Source: an uncultured Dysosmobacter sp.
Lineage (GTDB): Bacteria > Bacillota > Clostridia > Oscillospirales > Oscillospiraceae
Direction: 5' to 3'
Length of the DNA: 5,657 bases
NCBI GenBank assembly: GCA_934504065.1
Contig: CAKSVQ010000143.1
Coordinates: forward strand, 1 to 5,657
Under the pieces are notes generated by a model that was given only the letters and a program-made list of their open reading frames with translations, ran no database searches and was not told where the DNA came from. Below, piece after piece: positions 1-4,927 of this stretch. Position 1 is the first letter of the stretch. Every line of letters starts with the position of its first letter. Both the position numbers and the translations under genes were made by a program.

Positions 1-719
1 AGGCCAAGCAGCAGCTGGCTGAGGCCAACCTCCGTCTGGTGGTGTCCATCGCCAAGCGCTACGTGGGCCGCGGTATGTTGTTCCTGGACCTGATCCAGGA
101 GGGCAACCTGGGTCTGATCAAGGCCGTGGAGAAGTTCGATTACACCAAGGGCTATAAGTTCTCTACCTACGCCACCTGGTGGATCCGGCAGGCCATCACC
201 CGGGCCATCGCCGACCAGGCCCGCACCATCCGTATCCCTGTGCATATGGTAGAGACCATCAACAAGGTCATCCGCGTCTCCCGGCAGCTGCTGCAGGAGC
301 TGGGTCACGATCCCACCCCTGAGGAGATCGCCGAAGAGATGAATATGCCTGTGGAGCGGGTGCGGGAGATCCTGAAGATCGCCCAGGAGCCCGTCAGCCT
401 GGAGACCCCCATCGGCGAAGAGGAGGACAGCCACCTGGGCGACTTTATCCCCGACGAGGACGCCTCCGAGCCCGCCGAAGCTGCCAGCTTTACCCTGCTG
501 AAGGAGCAGCTGGTGGAGGTGCTGTCCACCCTGACCCCCCGAGAGGAGAAGGTGCTGAAGCTGCGCTTTGGCATTGAGGACGGCCGCACCCGCACCCTGG
601 AGGAAGTGGGCAAGGAGTTTAACGTGACCCGCGAGCGAATCCGCCAGATCGAGGCCAAGGCCCTGAGAAAATTGCGCCACCCCAGCCGCAGCAAGAAGCT
701 GAAAGACTTCCTGAACTAA
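1..719 (+). CDS. rpoD: RNA polymerase primary sigma factor RpoD/SigA, 3' part (5' end outside window)
   Basis: This is the primary (group 1) sigma factor, which directs RNA polymerase core to housekeeping -35/-10 promoters. The frame is open from base 3, so the first in-frame GTG (39) is internal and not the start; 238 codons plus TAA are visible. In order they show region 2.1 ([12 protein letters not shown]), region 2.2 ([20 protein letters not shown]), regions 2.3/2.4 that melt and read the -10 ([14 protein letters not shown]), the group 1 signature [11 protein letters not shown], region 3, and region 4.2 with its helix-turn-helix ([20 protein letters not shown]). The end, [14 protein letters not shown], is typical of Firmicute SigA. 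Region 1 and any upstream dnaG lie outside the window. The reading frame is intact, but its last 46 bases are duplicated downstream. Identification is secure; sigA is an equally valid name. Confidence 0.98.
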   Translation, partial: AKQQLAEANLRLVVSIAKRYVGRGMLFLDLIQEGNLGLIKAVEKFDYTKGYKFSTYATWWIRQAITRAIADQARTIRIPVHMVETINKVIRVSRQLLQELGHDPTPEEIAEEMNMPVERVREILKIAQEPVSLETPIGEEEDSHLGDFIPDEDASEPAEAASFTLLKEQLVEVLSTLTPREEKVLKLRFGIEDGRTRTLEEVGKEFNVTRERIRQIEAKALRKLRHPSRSKKLKDFLN

Positions 720-723
720 AGAG
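674..723 (+). repeat. 50-bp direct repeat, copy 1 (inside the rpoD 3' end)
   Basis: This copy covers the last 15 rpoD codons and the stop (TAA at 717-719) plus four bases. It matches 873-922 at all 50 positions; identity breaks immediately on both sides (T673 against A872, G724 against A923). The offset is 199 bp. Because this copy completes a functional gene, the arrangement resembles an attachment site in which an inserted element restores the 3' end of its target gene. An unequal tandem duplication would leave a similar pattern. Confidence 0.97.
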
Positions 724-764
724 GGAGCGGGCTGCGTTCAGTATACTGCGGCGCAATTTTGGGG

Positions 765-799
765 CCCCGCGCAGGCCCGGCGAAGCGGGCTGCGTGGGG
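765..799. repeat. Strong inverted repeat (hairpin 1 of the insert)
   Basis: CCCCGCGCAG (765-774) pairs with CTGCGTGGGG (790-799) over ten pairs, one of them G-U. After a single-base bulge at G775, CCCG (776-779) pairs with CGGG (786-789) around a six-base loop. No T-run follows on the plus strand, so it is not an intrinsic terminator. As RNA it would sit in the rpoD 3' untranslated region and could block exonucleases; that role is inference. Confidence 0.8.
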
Positions 800-824
800 A
801 GAGGAGATACAGCGCAGTGAGAGA

Positions 825-845
825 GCTTTCGCCGCAGGCGGAAGC
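825..845. repeat. Inverted repeat (hairpin 2 of the insert)
   Basis: GCTTTCGCC (825-833) pairs with GGCGGAAGC (837-845) over nine pairs, including one G-U, around the loop GCA. No T-run follows, so termination is unlikely. It is the second of two hairpins in the 149-bp insert and supports reading that insert as a structured repeat rather than as spacer. Confidence 0.8.
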
Positions 846-872
846 GATGGATACGGAGCTTGGATCGACGAA

Positions 873-922
873 GCGCCACCCCAGCCGCAGCAAGAAGCTG
901 AAAGACTTCCTGAACTAAAGAG
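873..922 (+). repeat. 50-bp direct repeat, copy 2 (displaced rpoD 3'-end fragment)
   Basis: This is an exact second copy of 674-723. It still encodes the sigma factor tail [14 protein letters not shown] with its stop (TAA at 916-918), but it is detached from the rest of the gene. An in-frame ATG at 847-849 would give a 23-residue peptide; I do not regard it as a gene because only the duplicated tail is recognisable. The rpoD terminator follows about 25 bp later, a normal distance from a stop codon. This copy therefore probably marks the original gene-terminator junction, and the 199 bp before it were added later. Confidence 0.95.
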
Positions 923-947
923 AAACGCAGAGCTTGAGTTTATAATT

Positions 948-1006
948 ACACCCCCTTCGGGCATAACGGCCGTTGGCTGTTTGCCCGGAGGGGGTGTTTT
1001 TATTTT
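948..1006 (+). terminator. Rho-independent terminator of rpoD
   Basis: The arm at 948-963 (ACACCCCCTTCGGGCA) pairs with 982-997 over 16 pairs, one of them G-U. The 18-base loop contains the palindrome AACGGCCGTT. The T-rich tract TTTTTATTTT follows at 997-1006. This is a textbook intrinsic terminator for plus-strand transcription. Read from the minus strand the same stem is followed only by AATTATAAAC, so it would work less well there. No comparable terminator was found for the facing minus-strand operon, which may read into this stem. Confidence 0.93.
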
Positions 1007-1155
1007 GCCCTGTTTTCAGCAGGATTGGATTTGCGGAACGCAATCCCGCTGCTTCCGGCAGAGACTGCCGTCTGCCATGCGGCATAGTCACCAACAACTG
1101 TTGTCATGGGAGCATACGCCTTTATGCGCCATCTTTTGTCTGCTTGCTTGTATCA
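1007..1155. other. Convergent intergenic region, no gene seen
   Basis: This lies between the rpoD terminator and the stop of the minus-strand lipoprotein gene. I see only small inverted repeats: GGATTTGCG-GAA-CGCAATCC near 1023-1047 (bulged), CGGCAG-AGA-CTGCCG at 1056-1070, and ACAAC-T-GTTGT near 1095. None is followed by a T-run on the minus strand, so none is a clear terminator for the operon ending at 1156. No small gene with a ribosome binding site was recognised. Confidence 0.6.
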
Positions 1156-2721
1156 TCAGTTTGGCGCCGCCCCGTCGCTGCCGCTGTTCTGCGCGGGAGC
1201 TGCCTCCGGCTTTCCCGGCGGGGTAGTACCCTCCGGCTTCTGGCCGTTGGAGCCGCCGGAGGGCGGCGCTCCGTCCGGACGCTGACCGCCGGGGCCGCCC
1301 ATGCCACCCATCCCGGTGCGGACCGTGCCGGTCTGGGCGGCGCTGTCCGCCTGGGTCTCGCCGGAGGAAAGGGTGCAGCTTTCTTCCGCAGAGAGGTCGG
1401 TGGAGGAGAAGAACACAAAGGATGCGTTGTAACCTGCCTCCCCAGTATAAAGCGTTATTCCGTCGCTGTCGGCAACGGTGAAGGTGCTGCCCTGCGTCAG
1501 CAGCGATGCTCCGCCGCCGGGAAAGCCTCTCCGCTCAGACTGATCTTCGCCGCTGGGCAGCTCTTTTCCGCCGGGGCGTTCCTCCCCGCTGGGCTGCTCC
1601 TTTTGCGCAGTTTCATCCGGCAGTTTCGTGGCGCCGCTGAAGACCACACAGGGTTGATTTGCCGTGAGAGTCATCCCCATTCCGCTGCTGCCGCCTGCTG
1701 CCAGCACCGTGCCGCCGGAGACGGTGACCGTGCCGTCTGCGTCCAAAGGCTCGTTGTCCGCGGCGTTGGCCGTCCAGACGGTCACATTGCCGCCGGAGAT
1801 CGTCAGATCTCCGTTGGAATCAAAGCCGTCTCCGCTGTCGGAGCGGGCTGCAATCGTTCCGCCGTAGATGTTCAGCGCATAGGTAAAGTCGGTCAGGTCG
1901 GCGTTTGCGGCGTTGATGCAGTCGTCTGTGGACTGGATGTTGATGCTGCCGGAAAAGACATTGACGGCGGCGCCCTCCAGGCCCTCGTTGCAGGTGGTGA
2001 TGGTCACGCTGGGACCGGCCGTTCCCTCAGCGCCGATGTTCAACGTGTAGTCGCAGTGCAGCGCGTCATCGCCCGCCGAGAGGGTGAGGGTGCCGCTCTC
2101 CACATCCAGTGCCGCCTCCGCGTTCACCGCGTCGTTCACCGGTGCGTCGATGTTCAGCGTCAGTTCGCGGATGGTCAAAGACGCCTCGCCGTCCGCCGTT
2201 GTGGCCCCGGACTTGATGCCGTTCTTGCCGTTTGCCTGAAGGTTCAGCGTCCCCGTGCCGCAAAGCACAACTTGGGAGCCGTCCTTGCACTTGATGACGG
2301 CGTTTTCGGCATCGGCGCTGCCGGTCTCATCGTTGTTGCTTTCCGTATCGGATAGTGTGTTCTCCGTTCCGCTTGCCGCCTCGATGGTGACGGCGCTGCC
2401 CTTGCCGCAGAGAATAGGGGCCGTGGTTTCCGAGGTGAGGGTCAGCCCGTTCAGCACCAGCGTCACGCCGTCTGCGTCCTTTTCCACTTTCACGCTGCCG
2501 TCGGTGCAGCTGCCGGAGAGCACATAGGTGCCGGAGCCGGTGATGGTCAGGGACGTTCCGTCGATGGTCACGCCGCTGGTGGAAGAGGCCGTGATTTTGC
2601 TGTCGGTAAATTGGATTTTCGTGCCGCCGTCGGACGAGGTGTCATTCGTTTTGTCGGCGGCACAGCCGGCCAGCAGGCTTAGGATAAGGATCGGTGTGAG
2701 CAAGGCGTGGATTCTTTTCAT
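1156..2721 (-). CDS. Secreted lipoprotein with Cthe_2159-like carbohydrate-binding beta-helix domain
   Basis: This 521-residue protein is predicted to be anchored on the outer face of the membrane. It begins with a lipoprotein signal peptide (MKRIHALLTP, hydrophobic core, lipobox LAGC with Cys20) and a Ser/Asp/Gly linker. Residues about 35-360 are repeated short beta strands with Gly/Asp turns (LTISGGNVTVW, VNVFSGSINIQ, GDGFDSNGDL). This pattern matches the Cthe_2159 family (DUF4353), whose Clostridium thermocellum founder is a polysaccharide-binding parallel beta-helix. Residues about 366-404 are a Glu/Pro/Gly linker, then a short beta segment, and about 470-521 a Gly/Pro/Gln-rich tail. Nine cysteines besides Cys20 are unusual for a secreted protein; three (223, 244, 268) fall 21 and 24 residues apart, about one helix rung. 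The ATG overlaps the upstream stop as ATGA and has a GGGGGAG site five bases ahead. A glycan ligand is inferred from family only. Confidence 0.85.
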   Translation of the reverse strand: MKRIHALLTPILILSLLAGCAADKTNDTSSDGGTKIQFTDSKITASSTSGVTIDGTSLTITGSGTYVLSGSCTDGSVKVEKDADGVTLVLNGLTLTSETTAPILCGKGSAVTIEAASGTENTLSDTESNNDETGSADAENAVIKCKDGSQVVLCGTGTLNLQANGKNGIKSGATTADGEASLTIRELTLNIDAPVNDAVNAEAALDVESGTLTLSAGDDALHCDYTLNIGAEGTAGPSVTITTCNEGLEGAAVNVFSGSINIQSTDDCINAANADLTDFTYALNIYGGTIAARSDSGDGFDSNGDLTISGGNVTVWTANAADNEPLDADGTVTVSGGTVLAAGGSSGMGMTLTANQPCVVFSGATKLPDETAQKEQPSGEERPGGKELPSGEDQSERRGFPGGGASLLTQGSTFTVADSDGITLYTGEAGYNASFVFFSSTDLSAEESCTLSSGETQADSAAQTGTVRTGMGGMGGPGGQRPDGAPPSGGSNGQKPEGTTPPGKPEAAPAQNSGSDGAAPN

Positions 2722-3392
2722 AAAAGCTCCCCCTGTCTGTTGTCTGCGACGATGCCGCAGGAGATTTCCAGATTTCCGTTGCGGCAGCGCATGGCGTCCA
2801 GTAATTCTTTTTCTTTGCCCGGATCCTTCAGTGTGACCCGATAATGCAGGCTGTACAGGCTACCCATGTTCACGGTTTTGACGCGCAGCAGTTGATAAGA
2901 TGCGGTATATGCTGCGAAAAGGTCGGAAAAAAGGGTGCTGTAATCAAGGTTTTCCGGGATGGTTACGCGGATGTCCCGCGCGCCGGCCTCTGTTTCCGGT
3001 TTCCTTTGCAGCAGCAGAATAACGCAGGTCACAAGCGCCGCCAGTACCGCCAAGGCACAGTAACCCATGCCGCAGCACAATCCCACGGTCATGGCAAGGA
3101 AGATCGCCATAATGTCCCGGGCGGAGCCGGGAACCGAACGGAATCGCACCAGACTGAAGGCACCGGCCACCGCCACGCCCGCACCGAGATTGCCGTTGAC
3201 CAGCAAAATGACCAGCTGCACCAAAAAGGGCAGCACCGTCAGGGCCGAGATCATGGTGCCGCTCTCGCCGCTGATGTTCCGGTAGGCCAGCGCGATGCCG
3301 AAGCCCAGCGCTACCGAGAGCAGGCAGACGGCGAGAAACACCGGTGCCGTCACCGAGGTCGTATAAAGGGATGCGAATATTCCGTCAAGCAT
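2718..3392 (-). CDS. DUF4956 family integral membrane protein
   Basis: This 224-residue protein has unknown biochemical role. The N-terminal 130 residues are membrane-embedded, with hydrophobic stretches near 15-37, 47-66, 68-82, 93-112 and 113-128. Between them is the family's conserved basic loop GAFSLVRFRSVPGSARDI (77-94), the best reason for the DUF4956 call. Residues about 131-224 are soluble and probably cytoplasmic, with alternating strands and helices (IRVTIPENLDY, LYSLHYRVTLKD). I chose ATG 3392 over an in-frame ATG 129 bp upstream. It has a GGAG site ten bases ahead, overlaps the preceding VTC gene by only 8 bp, and starts the recognisable protein; the longer form would add residues lying wholly within the VTC gene. 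DUF4956 genes often sit next to VTC-domain genes, which suggests a joint membrane complex. Transport or anchoring of the VTC product is inference. Confidence 0.88.
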   Translation of the reverse strand: MLDGIFASLYTTSVTAPVFLAVCLLSVALGFGIALAYRNISGESGTMISALTVLPFLVQLVILLVNGNLGAGVAVAGAFSLVRFRSVPGSARDIMAIFLAMTVGLCCGMGYCALAVLAALVTCVILLLQRKPETEAGARDIRVTIPENLDYSTLFSDLFAAYTASYQLLRVKTVNMGSLYSLHYRVTLKDPGKEKELLDAMRCRNGNLEISCGIVADNRQGELL

Positions 3393-4110
3393 ATCGTTTG
3401 ATCTCCGTTTCGTTGATTTTATTTTTGCAGAGTAGTTCAAAGGCTCTGCCGCATTTGGAAAACGAGACGGGAAAGATCCCGTTTTCCGAGAGGGCCTCTG
3501 CCAGCCACAGGGGCGCTGCATTGGATATTTTGATCTCCATGAGTACCTGTCCCGGCTCCAGCAGCGGGGTTCCCCATGCGCCCCGCCGCAGATCCAGTGC
3601 CTCGGTGCGCCAGAGGATCTCGCGATCCAACGTCAGGCGAAGGGTGGGGTCCTCTTGGCCTTTCCATGAATCCCGCTCGTAGCTGAGGAAGATGCGGGGG
3701 GCAAGGCTGCCGTAAGAAGTGAGCATCCAGTTCAGCTCCTGAAAAATCTGCCCGTCGCCGCCGGACTGCCTGCGCGACAAATAGCGGAGCGCGTCGCCGT
3801 AGGGCATACTCACCCGGCGTTTATAGACGATCCCCTGTGCTTTCTTTTTGATCTCCGGAAACACCGGAGTTTGATCGTTGGGCACACCGTAGCTGCGCAG
3901 ACGGAGCTTTTCCTTATAGGATGGCTTTTCCAGCGAGCGGCGGATCATCCGATAGTCCGGCGTGTCGTAGTAAAGGTTGGAAATGCTGCTGTGGGCAAAG
4001 GCGTCCGGCTCCATGTGGGCTTCCAGCGCCGGGCGCAGGGACGCAAGCTGCGCCTCGGTCAGCAGGTATTTTACTTCTTTCCGCTTGAACACGGACTGAT
4101 AGGGTTCCAT
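3385..4110 (-). CDS. VTC domain protein (polyphosphate polymerase-like, TTM superfamily)
   Basis: This 241-residue protein is one VTC domain, the tunnel-fold catalytic unit known from yeast Vtc4, which makes polyphosphate from ATP. The charged strands expected to line the tunnel are visible: RKEVKYLL (10-17, the E-x-K-Y start motif), NLYYDT (45-50), YKEKLRLRSYG (65-75), PEIKKK (85-90), VYKRRVSM (95-102), LSYERDSW (142-149), LRLTLDREI (157-165), LMEIKI (190-195) and FSKCGRAFELL (217-227). No signal peptide or transmembrane segment is apparent, so it is probably cytoplasmic and held at the membrane by the DUF4956 partner. It is the first gene of the operon; its ATG has AGGAGG (4118-4123) seven bases ahead. 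Bacterial VTC proteins are mostly uncharacterised, so polyphosphate synthesis is the family expectation, not a demonstrated activity, and another nucleotide-dependent reaction is possible. Confidence 0.9.
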   Translation of the reverse strand: MEPYQSVFKRKEVKYLLTEAQLASLRPALEAHMEPDAFAHSSISNLYYDTPDYRMIRRSLEKPSYKEKLRLRSYGVPNDQTPVFPEIKKKAQGIVYKRRVSMPYGDALRYLSRRQSGGDGQIFQELNWMLTSYGSLAPRIFLSYERDSWKGQEDPTLRLTLDREILWRTEALDLRRGAWGTPLLEPGQVLMEIKISNAAPLWLAEALSENGIFPVSFSKCGRAFELLCKNKINETEIKRYA

Positions 4111-4141
4111 CGTGCTGCCTCCTTTTGCTTGTGCAGCCTCT

Positions 4142-4173
4142 ATTATCCATACGATTCTGAAAAAACGCTGAAA
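4142..4173 (-). promoter_or_regulatory. Predicted activator-dependent promoter of the VTC operon
   Basis: Read on the minus strand, TTTCAG (4173-4168), N5, TTTCAG (4162-4157), N9, then the -10-like GATAAT (4147-4142). No good -35 hexamer lies 16-18 bp upstream of the -10; the tandem TTTCAG pair occupies that place, as at promoters activated by OmpR/PhoB-type regulators. A start near 4135 would leave a leader of about 25 bases before the ATG at 4110. The prediction rests on motif geometry. Confidence 0.6.
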
Positions 4174-4207
4174 AGCAGATAAAAACTTTTTTCAGAACCA
4201 TTTCAGA
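4156..4207. promoter_or_regulatory. Mirror-symmetric double operator, likely for the adjacent response regulator
   Basis: Four half-sites are seen. CTGAAA at 4157-4162 and 4168-4173 form one tandem pair; TTTCAG at 4190-4195 and 4201-4206 form the other on the opposite strand. Within each pair the repeat period is 11 bp (hexamer, 5-bp spacer, hexamer), about one helical turn, the layout bound by head-to-tail dimers of OmpR/PhoB-family regulators. The two pairs are inverted about 4181.5, with 16 bp between the inner half-sites. The location between an OmpR-type regulator gene and a divergent operon makes that regulator the obvious candidate. The repeats are seen directly; the binding protein is inferred. 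Confidence 0.72.
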
Positions 4208-4221
4208 TTTTTGCGTACAAT
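4190..4221 (+). promoter_or_regulatory. Predicted activator-dependent promoter of the two-component operon
   Basis: TTTCAG (4190-4195), N5, TTTCAG (4201-4206), N9, then the -10-like TACAAT (4216-4221). It is the exact mirror of the minus-strand promoter in spacing and position. A recognisable -35 is missing and the tandem pair stands in its place. A start near 4228 would give a leader of about 25 bases to the TTG start at 4253. Positive autoregulation by the response regulator is the natural inference. Confidence 0.62.
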
Positions 4222-4239
4222 GGTAAAATGAAAAAGAAA

Positions 4240-4245
4240 AGGAGG
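4240..4245 (+). promoter_or_regulatory. Ribosome binding site deciding the TTG start of the response regulator
   Basis: AGGAGG lies seven bases before TTG 4253. The TTG opens directly into the family N-terminus MNILIVEDE, while the nearby ATG at 4228 is upstream of this site and in another frame. The site therefore supports the non-ATG start. Confidence 0.88.
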
Positions 4246-4252
4246 GATTCCT

Positions 4253-4927
4253 TTGAATATTCTGATCGTAGAGGACGAAACCGCCCTGGCGGAGGCGGTG
4301 GAGCATATCCTCCGCAAGGCGGGACACAGCGCGGATCGGGTGGCGGACGGGCAGTCTGCCCTGGACTATATCCGGGTCGGCACCTATGATCTTATCCTGC
4401 TGGACATCATGCTGCCCAAGCTGGACGGACTGAGCGTACTGCGGCAGATGCGAAGCGAGGGGGTGCAGACCCCAGTGCTGATGCTCACCGCCCGGACCAC
4501 CGTTCCCGACAAGGTTGCCGGACTGAACGCCGGGGCGGACGACTATCTCACCAAGCCCTTTGATCCGGAGGAACTGCTGGCCAGAGTGGGCGCTATGACC
4601 CGCCGGAAGGGCGCAATGGTGCTGAATGAGATTTCTTTTCAGGATTTGACCCTTGACCTGAATACCGTCACCCTTCGCCGGGGTGAGCGGGACGTGCAGC
4701 TCAGTCCCAAGGAGTTTGCCCTGGCCAGGCTGATGCTCTCCGAGCCGAACATGACCTATTCCAAGGATCTTCTTATCAGCCGTGCCTGGGGTCTGGATTC
4801 CGAGGCCACGGACAACAATGTGGAGGCTTACATCTCCTTCCTGCGGAAAAAGCTGCGGTATCTCGGCTCCGAAGTCACCATCAAAAATCTGCAAAAAATC
4901 GGCTACCGTCTGGAGGTCGCGCCATGA
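4253..4927 (+). CDS. OmpR/PhoB-family two-component response regulator
   Basis: This 224-residue cytoplasmic DNA-binding regulator has a receiver domain at residues 1-115 with every key residue: acidic pair E7-D8, phosphoacceptor D51 (LILLDIMLPKLDG), switch T79 (LMLTA) and K101 (YLTKPF). A winged-helix domain follows at about 125-222: QLSPKEFALARLML (149-162), the recognition helix around TDNNVEAYISFLRKKL (186-201), and the wing ending IKNLQKIGYRLEV. The start is TTG, set by AGGAGG at 4240-4245. The stop overlaps the kinase ATG as ATGA, so both are probably made from one message. The divergent control region upstream has two tandem TTTCAG pairs typical of this family's targets, so it probably regulates itself and the VTC/DUF4956/lipoprotein operon. 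The family assignment is firm; the signal and exact subfamily are unknown, so no gene symbol is given. Confidence 0.96.
   Translation: MNILIVEDETALAEAVEHILRKAGHSADRVADGQSALDYIRVGTYDLILLDIMLPKLDGLSVLRQMRSEGVQTPVLMLTARTTVPDKVAGLNAGADDYLTKPFDPEELLARVGAMTRRKGAMVLNEISFQDLTLDLNTVTLRRGERDVQLSPKEFALARLMLSEPNMTYSKDLLISRAWGLDSEATDNNVEAYISFLRKKLRYLGSEVTIKNLQKIGYRLEVAP

Larger units (their letters stand above)
724..872. other. 149-bp structured insert between the two rpoD-tail copies
   Basis: This segment separates the two copies of the rpoD tail and lies between the rpoD stop and its terminator. It has no convincing gene. It contains a 12-bp direct repeat (AGCGGGCTGCGT at 726-737 and 784-795), a 10-bp palindrome CAGTATACTG (739-748), GGGGCCCC (761-768), and two strong hairpins (765-799 and 825-845). 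Dense secondary structure without coding is typical of small non-autonomous intergenic repeats of the REP or MITE kind. From memory only, the half ending in GGATCGACGAAGCG resembles intergenic repeats of gut Clostridia; I could not verify this. Alternatives are a remnant of an integrated element or the product of a local duplication. Confidence 0.6.

Noticed and set aside
847..918. Short frame (23 codons plus stop) that ends in the duplicated RpoD tail
   Set aside because: Only the duplicated tail is recognisable, it starts at the edge of hairpin 2 and has no clear ribosome binding site, so it is a by-product of the duplication.
759..1226. Plus-strand open frame of 155 codons across the insert and terminator
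   Set aside because: It reads through the rpoD terminator and the end of the facing gene, reads the duplicated tail out of the sigma frame, and lacks a ribosome binding site.
973..2355. Long plus-strand open frame of 460 codons opposite the lipoprotein gene
   Set aside because: It has no family resemblance, starts inside the rpoD terminator, and its composition mirrors the GC-rich opposite strand. The minus-strand frame has a lipobox, domain match and operon coupling.
3393..3521. Longer N-terminus for the DUF4956 protein starting at 3521
   Set aside because: The extra 43 residues are out-of-frame VTC coding sequence without family character, and ATG 3392 has its own GGAG site and a short overlap.
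4168..4195. CTGAAAA / TTTTCAG inverted repeat as a terminator hairpin
   Set aside because: The stem is short and AT-rich and sits between divergent promoters where no gene ends. The four equally spaced half-sites fit an operator better.
4228..4252. ATG at 4228 as an alternative start for the response regulator
   Set aside because: It is out of frame with the regulator and lies upstream of the AGGAGG site that serves TTG 4253.
3914..4894. Minus-strand open frame of 326 codons across the response regulator
   Set aside because: It runs antisense through a complete regulator gene, the divergent promoters and part of the VTC gene, and has no recognisable domain.
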